DNA from: Stramonita haemastoma
Taxonomy: Eukaryota > Mollusca > Gastropoda > Neogastropoda > Muricidae
Length of the DNA stretch: 30,000 nt
Direction: 5' to 3'
Assembly: GCA_030674155.1 (NCBI GenBank)
Contig: CM060328.1
Location: 40,636,420-40,666,419, forward strand
Shown here: positions 1 to 9,564 of the stretch, piece by piece
How positions within the stretch are numbered: position 1 is the first letter of the stretch
How the letters are laid out: each line of letters starts with the position of its first letter
Made by a program: the position numbers and the translations under genes
The notes under the pieces: generated by a model
Seen by the model: only the letters and a program-made list of their open reading frames with translations
The model's database searches: none
Told to the model about the DNA's origin: nothing

Positions 1-187
1 CTGTGTTCTGACACAGTTCGTCGCAGCAACGCAGTTCGTCGTACTCCCCCACCCCACCCCCCCCCCCCCCCCCATGACAGTTCATGGCAGTTGCGTGACG
101 TCGACCCCCCCCCCCCCCCCCCCAATCAACGCAGTTCATGGCAATTTGCAACGAACTGCGTTAGCCACCCCCCCCCCCCCCCCCTGT
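1..187. repeat. poly-C tracts with a repeated spacer
   Basis: Three C-rich runs (about 46-73, 106-123 and 169-184) separate related spacers that all carry a variant of the motif ACGCAGTTC or CAGTTCATGGCA. It reads like a short degenerate tandem repeat whose C-runs are length-variable. The short ORF across it is a product of low complexity and is not a gene. Confidence 0.7.
128..162. repeat. 10-bp-arm inverted repeat between C runs
   Basis: AACGCAGTTC (128-137) and GAACTGCGTT (153-162) are exact reverse complements with a 15-nt loop. A further inverted partner of the right arm lies at 29-39. No function is assigned. Confidence 0.75.
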
Positions 188-216
188 AAACAACAACAAC
201 AACAACAACAACAACA
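188..216. repeat. (CAA)n microsatellite
   Basis: About nine uninterrupted CAA units directly follow the last poly-C run. Confidence 0.95.
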
Positions 217-924
217 TATCTTTAATCGATGTAAGTTCAATACAATGCACTTCTTCAGCATTTTAGAAACTCCTCATTGTTTGTCAACTTTCTGACTTAG
301 TCCCAAGTTGTGACAAAGTGCGTTGACGCACTTTGTCAGAGGTTTTCAGCACCTTTATTATCATTTATTTTTTAATACTAAGAGCAACATCTGCAACATC
401 TGCTGTGGATGTGGATGTGGGGGTCAACGCTGTAGGAACACAAGCAATCCTCATTTGATGATCATTTGCAACTTCCTTGTGACTTGTTCTATGTCCTCAA
501 CCACAAAACAATTGCACGGTGCGTTTTTTCATACTTAAAAAAATTCTGTAAAAATTACTGAACATTTTTTTCCACCCGCACTCTAAATACTACACGACCC
601 GCAAGCTAATACAGGAGTGTAGCCTTTACTCTGTCAGGGGTAGGCCTCTATCAACAGAAACCGGTTAGGCCTAGACACCTTGTGTTTGTATAGCCTACTA
701 ATTGTGTTGGCAGATTTTTCTGGCACCAGTCCTGTCCAGTGCGGACAGATAAGACCCTGGTTTGTTTATGAAAGATAAACTGACTTTCCGGGTTCCAGCC
801 ATGGGAAAGTTGTGGAAAGTGACCCGATGCTGTTTCCTGTATACTGGACCTGATATGTCTGGCTTCACTGTGCTATTCATTATCCTAGTCACCGAGAAGA
901 GCTTTTTCTCTCTTTAAAAAAAAA
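217..924. other. no gene seen; contains a palindrome
   Basis: No coding or RNA gene can be supported here. The only structure noted is the palindrome at 311-338. The region ends in a T-rich then A10 stretch just before the ORF at 925. Confidence 0.5.
311..338. repeat. near-perfect 28-nt palindrome
   Basis: TGACAAAGTGCGT (311-323) is exactly the reverse complement of 326-338, with only TG between the arms. The two arms could form a cruciform or hairpin, or be a binding site for a dimeric protein. No neighbouring gene gives it a role. Confidence 0.85.
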
Positions 925-1251
925 ATGTGGCTAACCCTCCTCTCCCGCCCCCATGATGAAGCTTCAAAATCGATTCCCACGTTCTCTCTAATTCTTACTT
1001 TGAAAACGGTCGGAAGACGACAGCAGAATGAAGATGGTAGTGATTTTTTGGGTTGGTTTTTACTTTCTGATGAAGATAGAGAGAGAGCAAATTTGCCAGC
1101 ACTGATTTATCAGAACAGTGATAGTGAAGGTGGTGTAGATGAGGAGAAATTATCGTTCTTCATCAAAGATTGCCACACCTGTATTACCTTTGTGAAGCAT
1201 TTTTTGTGTAACAAGTGGTTGACAATGACAACACAAAAACACCACATGTAG
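925..1251 (+). CDS. unassigned 108-codon ORF, possibly an exon or relic
   Basis: This ORF is not recognised. Unlike most ORFs in this window it is not low complexity. Its central part is acidic with mixed composition, including QNSDSEGGVDEEKL, and is followed by a Cys/Phe-rich end (KDCHTCITFVKHFLCNKW). The ATG follows an A10 run and has no persuasive promoter. Codons from about 1000 on look more protein-like than the first 25, so a true exon could start at an internal acceptor, but I see no convincing splice pair. It could also be part of a decayed transposon. Whether it is coding is uncertain. Confidence 0.25.
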   Translation: MWLTLLSRPHDEASKSIPTFSLILTLKTVGRRQQNEDGSDFLGWFLLSDEDRERANLPALIYQNSDSEGGVDEEKLSFFIKDCHTCITFVKHFLCNKWLTMTTQKHHM

Positions 1252-2360
1252 CCTAGCCTACATCACTGGTAAAATGCTAATGTGTTTGCTTCAGTCTTGG
1301 CTTTTATGATCATCACTATGTCACTGCTACTGTTTAGAAACGGACATCACATTTTGGAACATACTTGAGCTTAAAGGGGATTACATGGTGCTAGCCAGGA
1401 CACAGAATATTTTGTGATTGGAATTTTTGTTTAGTATAAAACAGCAACATGAAAGGACGTCAGAGATGTGAGTACAAGCATGTTATGTCAGCTTCAGTTG
1501 TACAGTTAACTCTTTGTCTGCATGCGATCATTTGTTTTTTGTTTTTTGTGACACAATGAATACTGTCAACTGTCACGTCTCCCTATGCGACACCAGAAGC
1601 ACACCAACCTATAAAGCAATGCTTCTGTCATTGCCGTATCACTTCATCACATGATGGTGTATGGCATGACGGTGTTGTTGTTTTTTTTTATATTAATCAA
1701 CAATGCAGTGTAAAGAGACTATGATCCAGAACCCCTTTGTAGGGTACAATTTCTCTCTCTAGAAACCCAGGAAACACAGGGATAGCAGGTCTGGAACTTG
1801 CAAGTTCAGGCATAAGTTATAACAAATACTCTCCCGCTTAAACGGCCAACAGGGACGAAAGATCATTAAAGGTGTAAACAGCAACCCAAGTAATAGCAAT
1901 GAAATAAAAAGTAGGCCTAATCTTTTTTTTTTACTCATCCGAAATTACGAAGTTGGAACATGAAGGGTGTGTCGTTACGTTACAAAGGGGACTCCCGAAC
2001 TTTACTGGGAATATCCATTCACTGATTCAGTTCGATATGATTCACATGCTCACACACAATTATAATCTATCCATTAATTTTGAATCTTTTCATTTACGAT
2101 TCCGAGGTTAAGACTGATGCATTTTAAGCCAAACGCGTACGTGTCTTATGAAGATAAGTGTGTATAGACGGGCGTGGGTGTCTGGTGGTAGTAGGCTAGG
2201 GCCTAGTGGTGATGGTGGTGGTGGTGACCAGTGGGTGGAGTCATCGGAAGAAACGAGGAGACTGGCGGAGAATAGAACCACACAGCCGAATAATAAAGCC
2301 CATTCAGTAAAAGAAATTTTAAAAAATTGAAGAAAAAAATTGTTCAATATTGATCGCCAG
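1252..2360. other. no gene seen
   Basis: AT-rich sequence with scattered poly-T runs (1680-1689, 1922-1932) and a GGT/GGTG-rich patch near 2205-2225. No supported coding, RNA or mobile element call. Confidence 0.5.
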
Positions 2361-2361
2361 C

Positions 2362-2549
2362 GCTTGTGCACATACACTTGTGCACGCTCCTATGCACACA
2401 CGCACACATGCATCCACATAAACGCACGCATGCACGTACGCAAACACAGAGTTGTACGCGCGTCCCATGTACCTCGCACAATCATATGCACGCCCGCCCG
2501 GCACGCGCAAATCCATGCATTTATGCAAGCTATCACGCATGTGCACGCA

Positions 2550-2626
<77 letters not shown>

Positions 2627-2645
2627 GTGCGCACACACACACACC
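2362..2645. repeat. alternating purine-pyrimidine tract with (CA)n
   Basis: A loose GCAC/ACGC/ATGC alternating region (about 2362-2547) leads into nearly pure (CA)n at 2548-2643, broken by two CCA interruptions. Such sequence readily adopts Z-form DNA. The Cys/Val- and His/Thr-rich ORFs on either strand are translations of the repeat only. Confidence 0.9.
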
Positions 2646-2854
2646 AAATAAAACCCACTCCTTCCCCATATCCATACTTTCTTTTCTCCCCCCCCCCCCA
2701 CGGACATCCCCCTTCACACCCCTACACCCCACCCCTCCCTTTTTACAACCCTGCCTACCTACCACCACCCACCCCCTTTAAAAAAAAGTCAAAACAGAAA
2801 AAAGATAAAAAAAGAAAAAAGTCATACAAACCTACAACCTACCTACCATTAACA
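2646..2854. other. C-rich then A-rich low-complexity spacer
   Basis: A pyrimidine-rich stretch with a C9-10 run (2690-2699) and repeated CCTACC is followed by A-rich sequence (2778-2822). Nothing genic is seen. Confidence 0.5.
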
Positions 2855-3187
2855 TTGGGGCGGATGCCCGTGTCAGAACATTGCGCTGGCAATTGAAGAC
2901 CGGGTTCGAGTCCGTCGAGGAATTTTCTTCCTGTAGTTAACATCAGTGCTGATCACTCTCCCCAAAAGTCCTTCGGATGAGACTTTAAACCGAGGCCGTG
3001 TGCGAAGGCACGCAGAAATCTTGCGACACGTTAAATTCTGTTCCGCTTTTCGTAAGAGTAGGCCATCGTGTGCCGGTGGGAACAGATGACATATTTACAA
3101 AATTGCATACACAGAGGACCGATGAAAAAAAGCACATGATGCTTATTCTGTTATCCTCGATATAAAAGAATAAATAAATAGATAAAC
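2855..3187 (+). mobile_element. tRNA-derived SINE, family 1, near full length
   Basis: The head resembles a tRNA promoter: the B box GGTTCGAGTCC is at 2903-2913, while the A box (about 2861-2880) is decayed. The body matches the copy at 14216 through GGATGAGACTTTAAACCGA, TTCCGCTTTTCGTAAGA and GGCCATCGTGTGCCGGTG. It ends with TATCCTCGATATAAAAGAAT and a (AATA)n tail. Transcription would be by RNA polymerase III from the internal promoter, with mobility borrowed from a partner LINE. It is probably no longer active because of the A-box damage. Confidence 0.85.
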
Positions 3188-3510
3188 ATTGTAGTGACCC
3201 CATTTTTAGCGGGACCTTCAACTAAAAAAAAAAGAAGGGTTCCACTTGCTATGGCATCTACTAGTACCAAAATACGATAGGCCTACGAGGGAGAGGTCAA
3301 TTTTCAGCAGACGTAAATCGTTGGCATAGGCCTTTATCTTTCTACTACTTTGCTACTTTACTATGCTGCTGTACGTACGTACAGCAGTCAGTGTAAAAGG
3401 GGTCTGTGTACTGTATAGTAGTTTTGGCAGCTCAACAGACAGCTTTAGAGAAGAAAAAAAAGAGACAAAGAAAAAAGACAAATCCCCCTTCTTTCCCTAT
3501 TCCAAAGAAG

Positions 3511-3512
<2 letters not shown>
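3188..3512. other. no gene seen
   Basis: Unremarkable AT-rich sequence. A short GTACGTAC self-complementary stretch lies near 3372-3382. The ORF starting at 3363 runs into the GA repeat and is not supported. Confidence 0.5.

Positions 3513-3602
<90 letters not shown>
3513..3602. repeat. (GA)n microsatellite
   Basis: About 45 pure GA units. It is a homopurine-homopyrimidine mirror tract able to form triplex DNA. The Arg-Glu repeat ORFs over it are translations of the repeat. Confidence 0.97.
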
Positions 3603-3605
<3 letters not shown>

Positions 3606-4084
3606 ATAATCTTTAGTGAATAAATTAATAATCTTTATTTTCTAAGTGTAACATAGTAAGCATTCACATAGTTTTTATTCGTCTGGCCTTTGCCCTGATT
3701 AGGGAATAGTACCTCCCCCCCAAAAAAAAAATAAAAAAAAAAAATCCAAATCAACAAAATAAAAACACAAATAATGATTTAAAACTTGGCTTATACGTGT
3801 TGATCGGTCCAATAATAAGACACACAGAGTTATCCTCTTCGTCTGTAACATGGCGCGCTATTAGCATGTGAGATGTGTTTGTGTTGGATTGAGCAAGATG
3901 AGCGAGTAGTTTGTAAAATTTTAGTTGTTAGCTATAGTCATCAGTTTTTAAGTTCTCAGATGGAATGATTTGCACACATATTGCGACAAGGCAATTTAAA
4001 TACCTTTGTTTTTTTTTAATCGTATGAATTTGCAAAATACATTGGGGTCAAATGGCAGCGGAAGTAAGTGAATTTCAGTTCGCA
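3603..4084. other. no gene seen
   Basis: AT-rich sequence with A-runs at 3721-3744. No supported gene. Confidence 0.45.
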
Positions 4085-4089
4085 GTCAA

Positions 4090-4103
4090 CCTCACTTTCT
4101 GTC

Positions 4104-4134
<31 letters not shown>

Positions 4135-4135
4135 G

Positions 4136-4200
<65 letters not shown>
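4090..4200. repeat. (GTCT)n then (CT)n microsatellite
   Basis: Roughly eight GTCT/CTGT units (to about 4132) pass into about 32 CT units. GTCT-rich pyrimidine runs recur immediately upstream of the A-type exon-like segments at 7022 and 8160, so this may be the same intron feature in an upstream copy. Confidence 0.95.
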
Positions 4201-4203
<3 letters not shown>

Positions 4204-4248
4204 TTTAACAGTGCCATGTTAGTGACTCATGTTTATGTCTGTTTACAG

Positions 4249-4340
4249 ACGCTGGTTGTGATGGGCCTTGTCACCAACTGACCAAGGACACTAGGATGGT
4301 GTCAGCCCTTCAGTCCTGCAGAGCTTAGGACATCTTTACT
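4249..4340 (+). other. candidate exon E1
   Basis: Bounded by GTTTACAG (acceptor AG 4247-4248) and GTATGT (donor at 4341). One frame is open for about 23 codons and Cys-rich but meets TAG near 4326, so coding is doubtful. It may be the 5'-most visible exon of the exon-ladder transcript. Confidence 0.4.
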
Positions 4341-4362
4341 GTATGTATATTTTATTTCTTAG

Positions 4363-4455
4363 GTTCTCTGTTGAGGTATGGAGAAGGGATGATAAAACAA
4401 AAATACTTGAGCACAGACTTGAAGGGCTTTTTGACTTGGTGTCTGGGACCAGAAG
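4363..4455 (+). other. candidate exon E2
   Basis: Acceptor TTTCTTAG (4355-4362) and donor AAG|GTATGC (GT at 4456). The frame across it is fully open and protein-like, with EVWRRDDKTKILEHRLEGLF. This is the best coding candidate among the ladder segments, but the downstream segments do not maintain a frame. Confidence 0.4.
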
Positions 4456-4555
4456 GTATGCTGGTCTTGAACTGTTGAATTGTGATGCTTTAAATCCAAT
4501 GTTTGTTCTGTTGATGCATAAGATTGCAAATTTTCAGGTCTTTCAAGGCTGAGCT

Positions 4556-5340
4556 ACAGCAGAGACGACATATTAAAAAAAACAAAAAAATTGAGAGTTG
4601 AGTCTACACAAAGTTAATTAAAACAAATGATCGGAGTGCAATGCAAGGCAGTGCATTGCAAAAGACAGACAAAATAAAAATGAAAATGGTATAAATCAAA
4701 AAGGGAAATAAACCAAACAATGATTTAAAAAGGGGAAACAAAACTGAAAATTAAAATAAAAAACCCACCAACAAATGGAGCACTTGTGCAAGACTCGAAA
4801 CAAAAGCCACTTCAAAACAAATAAAACAAAGCAAAGGAAACGCAAAAAAGCTAGAAAACTAAAATGAAAAATTGAATAAGGGGGAAAGGGGAAAAAGAAA
4901 CAAGCGCTTCAAGGACTGCCCTGGCTGGCTGCTGTGTTCTGGTCCTGCATGTAAATAAAGCTCCAGGTGACTTCAGGCTTTGAGTACACTGGGATTTGCC
5001 TGGATGCAGTTGTGTGGTAAGTTTGGAATGAGTGATGTGAGAACAGCTGGAATGGTGCTTGGCAGATGATGAAACTATAAATCTGTGAGATGAACTAAAA
5101 GAAACAAATAAAAAAAGATAACCCATTAAAATGAAATGGATTAAAAAGAAAACCAAACATTACATAAACTGAACTAAACATAATAAACTAAAATAAAATG
5201 AAACAACTGCGCTTAAAAAAACCCCTTAAAATCTCAAACCATTAAAAGAAAAATTAAAACCCAAATCAGATAAACCAAGTGCAAAACTCCACAACCAAAG
5301 AATAAATAAACCAAAACAAACAAGCATCACAGCAGGCAAC
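4556..5340. repeat. A-rich low-complexity block split by a G-rich island
   Basis: AAAC/AAAT-rich sequence occupies 4556-4890 and 5090-5335. It is interrupted at about 4898-5085 by normal-composition sequence containing GTGTG|GTAAGTTTGG, a strong donor-like site (GT at 5022), so a further exon may end at 5021. No coding region is seen. Confidence 0.5.
4637..4660. repeat. 9-bp-arm inverted repeat
   Basis: TGCAATGCA (4637-4645) and TGCATTGCA (4652-4660) are exact reverse complements around a 6-nt loop. Confidence 0.8.
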
Positions 5341-5472
5341 AGTTTTATTATTTTTCAGGCTGGTCTGTTTTCAACCTTTTCACAGCTCTACTGACATTCC
5401 AGGTTTGAAAGCAAGACCAGCAGCTTATTATGAATGTGGTTTTTTTTTCTGAATGATGACCTCTTTTACCAG

Positions 5473-5547
5473 GAATTACATGAGGTTTGGACAGTTTCAG
5501 ACAGGCCCAGCACCATCAGAAGCCTTCCTCATCACTTCAGCAATAAG
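5473..5547 (+). other. candidate exon B1
   Basis: Acceptor CTTTTACCAG ends at 5472 and donor AAG|GTACAG starts at 5548. The preceding GAATGATGACCTC resembles the conserved intron end of the later B copies. Confidence 0.4.
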
Positions 5548-5699
5548 GTACAGATTAATTCATATTTTTTAATGTCTTTCTGTCTTGTCTGATCTTTGTG
5601 CATATATCTGTAAGTTATTTAGATACTGTAGTTTTTGGGTTGATTTTAGTCTGCCCCCCTTTCTCTGTTTGGTTTGTCTGTCATTGCAGGATTGTTTGT

Positions 5700-5838
5700 A
5701 TTTGTGTCTGGTTTTTATCTGCCATTTCTGTCTGTCTGTTATCTGCCATTTCTGTCTTTTATCTACCATTTTTGTCTGTTACCTGCCAGTTCTGTCTGTT
5801 ATCTGCCATTTCTGTCTTTTGCCATTTCTGTCTTTTTT
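5700..5838. repeat. ~21-24 bp pyrimidine-rich tandem repeat
   Basis: About five to six copies of a unit like ATCTGCCATTTCTGTCTGTT. It forms the pyrimidine tract ahead of exon-like segment A1. The Cys/Leu/Phe-rich ORFs over it are translations of this repeat. Confidence 0.85.
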
Positions 5839-5847
5839 TCTGGAGAG

Positions 5848-5978
5848 GGGGGCATGTATTTCATTTTGAAAATGTTTAATGCAATGTGGAAAAATCAGTT
5901 TGTTAACAGAGAAACTACTACCAAGGAGTACAGAACACCGACAGCATGCCTACCAGCTTGAAGTAAAACCAGGGACAG
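5848..5978 (+). other. candidate exon A1
   Basis: The right edge is a strong donor, GGGACAG|GTAAGA (GT 5979). The left edge is uncertain (AG near 5844-5847). It contains the A-class core TTTCATTTTGAAAATGT. No long frame. Confidence 0.45.
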
Positions 5979-6364
5979 GTAAGAAAAAAGGAATCCTCGT
6001 CACTCAAATGATTTGAATAAAATAACTATGCAGTCTGAAAAGTAGGATTTTTTTTTTCAGGTTCATCGGTGGTTTTGAGATCTTGGGCACATGATCTGCA
6101 ACCGTGTCCAGCAGTGTTTGTTGAATAATTAATATTGGTAAAATAAGGTTGCATATTAGAGATTGCTTTTATATGTAGGGAGAAATGTTTTTTTTTTTTT
6201 TGTCATTTATCAGATGAATTCATTACACTGTCTTTTTGGGGATGGATTTTGGTAAAGTATAAACTTCATCAGTTTGAAAGTATTGTGACCATGTGAATGT
6301 AGAGTTTGTGCTTATGAAACTTTTACAATTTTCAGTGTGACTGATGATGGCTTACTGCTTTCAG

Positions 6365-6430
6365 GATTTTTAGTGCTGGGAACGAGTGCCAAGGAACAGT
6401 CATCTCAAGCTGCATCCTGTTTTCACAGAG
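6365..6430 (+). other. candidate exon B2
   Basis: Acceptor CTGCTTTCAG ends at 6364 and donor AGAG|GTATAT is at 6431. The upstream TGACTGATGATGGCTTACTG would supply a branch point. Confidence 0.5.
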
Positions 6431-6790
6431 GTATATTTCTGCATACTTATAATGTGTGCTTTTTTGTATGTTGTTTCAATTTTAAAAATAATTCTGTTCA
6501 TAATCACTGATTTTTTTCTGTTTTCGGTGATTTTTGTTTTTGCCCCTTTAAATTTTTTTTTTTATATAGTCATTTGTATCAATGTATCAATTATCTTGAT
6601 AATAAGTTATAATAAATTTTATTATATGCTGTTTTTGACTTATGAGTACAAGTGTATCACTGTTTTATTCACTCATTTTGATGCACTTTGCTTCATGCTA
6701 ATTTCAACTGAGTACAGTAATTGTACTACTTCATTAGCATGTTGTGTTGTACTTTATTATGCAGTCTTTAATTTTGATTACATCTACCAG

Positions 6791-6847
6791 GTACTATACA
6801 AGGCCTACCAGCAAGCTAGCTGTGGTCATGCCTACGCCACCAGATAA
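6791..6847 (+). other. candidate exon C1
   Basis: Acceptor CATCTACCAG ends at 6790 and donor GATAA|GTAAGT is at 6848. It contains AGCTGTGGTCATG, which recurs in C3. Confidence 0.45.
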
Positions 6848-7021
6848 GTAAGTTACACAGGTAATAGTTATGTCTTAGTGACCTGGTATATATATGTATG
6901 CCAGCGTGTGCAGGATGTATTTGTCTACATGTCTGTCATGTGCATGGCCGGCCATTCCCTATTTTTTGTGTGTGAATGTCTTGCTTGTCTGTGTTCTTAT
7001 TTCTGTCTGTGGCTTTCTGAG

Positions 7022-7165
7022 GTCATGCATTTCATGTTGAAAATGTGTCACTGCCAGGTAATAGAATCAGACTGTTGACAGAGCTGCTGTTAAAATGCAT
7101 GGACCTGATGGCACACCTGCCTACATGGGGTAAACCAGGTCTCATGAATGTACAACTGAGTCCAG
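7022..7165 (+). other. candidate exon A2
   Basis: Acceptor TGGCTTTCTGAG ends at 7021 and donor TCCAG|GTGAGG is at 7166. It aligns well by eye with A3, including the shared AATGT...CACTGCCA and GACAGAGCT segments. All frames are broken by stops. Confidence 0.5.
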
Positions 7166-7189
7166 GTGAGGAAATTATAGATTTTATTT

Positions 7190-7555
7190 GTAACTTGCCA
7201 CTTTGAATGTGATATAGATACTAGTTAAACTTTGACTTTGCCACTTTGTGATGTATGTTTTTGAATGTGTGTTCTTGAATGTAATGTGGATGCTAGTTAA
7301 ACTCTGACTTTGCCACTTTATGTGATGTTCTTGAATGTGTTGTTCTTGAATGTAATGTAGATGCTAGTTTAACTTTGACTTTGCCACTGTAAGTGGTGTA
7401 TGTTGTTGAATGTAATGTGGATTCTAGTTGAACGTTGACTTTGCCTCTTTAAGTGATGTATATTATTGAAATTAATGCGGATGTTAGTTAAACTTTGACT
7501 TTGCCACTTAAGTGATGTATGTTATTGGATATAATGTGGATGTAAATAAAACTTT
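7190..7555. repeat. 60-72 bp intronic tandem repeat
   Basis: About five to six copies of a unit starting TTGACTTTGCCACTT and containing TTGAATGTAATGTGGATGC and TAGTTAAAC. Starts at 7232, 7304, 7375, 7435 and 7495 give periods of 72, 71, 60 and 60. The longer units carry an extra TTCTTGAATGTG-like 12-mer. It lies in the putative intron between A2 and B3. Confidence 0.85.
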
Positions 7556-7596
7556 TAAGGTTAACAGTATGACTTATGATGATTTATTGCTTTCAG

Positions 7597-7665
7597 AGCT
7601 GGAATCCAGTGCTGAGGACAGTGTGTTGCAGTAGTGTTGTCACAACTTGCAGTGCCTCAACATAG
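7597..7665 (+). other. candidate exon B3
   Basis: Acceptor TGCTTTCAG ends at 7596 and donor CATAG|GTATGT is at 7666. It begins AGCTGGAATCCAGTGC, which is close to the start of B7 at 12657. Confidence 0.5.
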
Positions 7666-7872
7666 GTATGTTTCTGAAGAAGTAAGCTTTTTTGTTCACA
7701 TTTTTGTCTTTTTCTGTTTGACTTGCAGTTCAGTCTTAGTTGATATTCTTATTTAATTATTTTTGCTTTTAATTGCCATTTGTGTTGTTTTTTATTTTGC
7801 ATTATTGTTGACTTGTATTGCTGATAATTTGTGTTAGGCTGTTATATTTGTGGAGGACATTTGTTTTACCAG

Positions 7873-7963
7873 GTACAATGTAAAACTCGCTTAAAGTTGT
7901 CAAGTCCATTGTCATCAGTCCCTGCCTGAAGCATTGGTCACCGAAAAAAGTGAAGGATAATAA
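7873..7963 (+). other. candidate exon C2 (diverged)
   Basis: TTTTACCAG ends at 7872 and GATAATAA|GTAATA is at 7964. Both edges match C1 in position and sequence while the interior has diverged. Weak. Confidence 0.3.
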
Positions 7964-8159
7964 GTAATACTTTGGCAATACTTCTTTGTGTGTGACTGTG
8001 AATGTATGCCTTTGATTTTATCATGACTTTGTTTCCATGTCTGTCATCGACTCTGCCTGCCTTTTCCTGTCCGTCTGTCTGTCTGCCCTGTTTGTCTTTC
8101 TGTGGCACAAAATCTGTCTTGTTTCTTTTGCCCTTTTCTGTCTGTCTGAGTCACTGCAG

Positions 8160-8305
8160 GCCTACATTTCATGTTGAAAATATTTCACTGCCATGTGACA
8201 GAATCAGTCTGTCGACAGAGCTCCTGTCCAGGTGTATGGGCCTGACAATGTCACAGCTGCCTACATGGAGGGAACCAAGAGGTCCATAATAGTACAACAG
8301 TTCAG
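8160..8305 (+). other. candidate exon A3
   Basis: This has the clearest acceptor of the set: a long CTGTCT pyrimidine tract then TCACTGCAG ending at 8159. Donor TTCAG|GTGAG is at 8306. It is 146 nt against 144 nt for A2, with near-collinear sequence and multiple stops in every frame. Confidence 0.55.
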
Positions 8306-8400
8306 GTGAGAAAATTGCAGATTTTATTCTTTTTTGACTACTTTACGTGGAGTAATTAGCTGAAGGCAATGTTTATGTTAATGAACTTAAAGGATTGATC

Positions 8401-8545
8401 ATTATGACTGATGATGATGACCTACTGTTCAGTATGACTAATGATGATGACTTACTGTTTAGTATGACTAATGGTGACTTACTGTTTGTATGACTGGTGA
8501 TAACTTACTTTTCAGGTGACTGATAATGACTTCTGTTTTCGGAGT
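8401..8545 (+). repeat. tandem repeat of an intron 3' end (acceptor ladder)
   Basis: Five successive 26-30 bp units of the form TATGACTGATGATGACTTACTG plus TTCAG-like end at about 8432, 8462, 8489, 8515 and 8542. The unit is the branch-point-to-acceptor segment that precedes each B exon. Three of the five end in usable TTCAG or TTTAG. The last one, collinear with the other B copies, is TTTTCGG and has lost its AG. Confidence 0.7.
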
Positions 8546-8608
8546 CTCTGGGGCTGGGGTGGACTGACAAGGATGGTACATGCAACAGACAATGACCAAG
8601 AACTGAAG
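8516..8608 (+). other. candidate exon B4
   Basis: The nearest intact acceptor is ACTTTTCAG ending at 8515, and the donor TGAAG|GTATGA is at 8609. By homology the original exon would begin near 8543, where the acceptor now reads CGG, so this copy may use an upstream duplicated site. Confidence 0.4.
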
Positions 8609-8808
8609 GTATGATTCTATATACCTCTGTATTTTTATTTTTGTCTCTTATTTCTGACTGGACTTTATCTATGTCCAATCGTGTGATTTCCTTATCTAAT
8701 TTCATTTTTTTTAAAGTCATTATTACATATATATTTGATTCTGCATTTTCTTTGTCATTTTAGGTTGTGGTTACTTGTTTTGTGCTAGCTGTCTCTTTTC
8801 GTGATAGA

Positions 8809-8873
8809 CAGCTGCTTGACCAAATACTAAACAAGTGTAATCAGCTGTGGTCATGTTAGTATTATGAGATAAG
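8809..8873 (+). other. candidate exon C3
   Basis: Donor GATAAG|GTAAGTG (GT 8874) is near-consensus. The acceptor is probably GTGATAG ending at 8807 or the CATTTTAG ending at 8762. It contains CAGCTGTGGTCATG as in C1. Confidence 0.4.
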
Positions 8874-8987
8874 GTAAGTGACCTGTGTGTTATGTTATTT
8901 ATACATTTATCACTTGTATCTTTTGTTGCTTACTGTTCATGCTTAAAAATCTATTTCTAATTGAGTGATGTCCATGTGTGTTACCAG

Positions 8988-9068
8988 GTGTCATGGAAGC
9001 TGACCAGCAGTGGTCAAGTTCAGCACCTGCCTCAGACAGCAGTCACTAAGGAAACATCAGGACACTTG
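8988..9068 (+). other. candidate exon C4
   Basis: Acceptor GTGTTACCAG ends at 8987 and donor CTTG|GTAACA is at 9069. It contains GACCAGCAGTGGTCAAG, a distant match to the C core. Confidence 0.35.
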
Positions 9069-9170
9069 GTAACAGTTGTTTTTTGTTGTTGTTATAGTCT
9101 TTGTGATGTTGTGTGTGTATGTAGTAATTGTTTAGTGATGCATTTGTCTTTTGTCTATCATTCTTTGTGA

Positions 9171-9244
9171 TATGTGTATGTGTGTGTGTGGTGTGTGTGT
9201 GTGTGTGTGTGGTGTGTGTTGTGTGTGTGTGTGTGTGTGTGTGT
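9171..9244. repeat. (GT)n microsatellite
   Basis: GT units broken by GG and TT interruptions. The Cys/Val ORFs over it are translations of the repeat. Confidence 0.95.
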
Positions 9245-9360
9245 TGGATTTGTTCATGTGATGCATTTGTCTGTGTATCATCCATTGTACCTACCTGTCT
9301 CTGTATTATTTGAATTTTGCATTTCTGTCTTCTCCATTTTCATTTCTGTCTGTCTTCCTG

Positions 9361-9487
9361 CGGGTCTGCATTTTATCATGAAGATGTTTCACTGCTGTGT
9401 GATAGAATCAGTCTTGTCATCAGATTACTGCTGCCGCTGATGTCAACACCTGCCAGCATTAAGGGGAACTTCTGTGACAAAATACAG
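9361..9487 (+). other. candidate exon A4
   Basis: The body aligns with A2 and A3, with TTTCACTGCTGTGTGATAGA. Donor TACAG|GTGAGA is at 9488. The acceptor is damaged: CCTGCGG stands where A3 has CTGCAG. Confidence 0.4.
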
Positions 9488-9564
9488 GTGAGAAAATTAC
9501 TGAACTCATCCATTCAGCCCCAAATAGTTTTGTGGTCACAAGTTTATGACATTACTTGCTACAG

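Noticed and set aside
2319..2896. Cys/Val-rich and His/Thr-rich ORFs on both strands
   Set aside because: Artefacts of the CA tract. Several overlapping frames are open at once.
3363..3623. Arg-Glu repeat protein
   Set aside because: Translation of (GA)n. No coding sequence flanks it.
5585..5961. Three overlapping Cys/Leu/Phe-rich ORFs
   Set aside because: They translate the ATCTGCCATTTCTGTC tandem repeat in three frames.
6386..6847. 153-codon hydrophobic ORF, possible membrane protein
   Set aside because: It is a translation of T-rich putative intron sequence overlapping exon-like segments B2 and C1, with no family resemblance and biased Phe/Ile/Tyr content.
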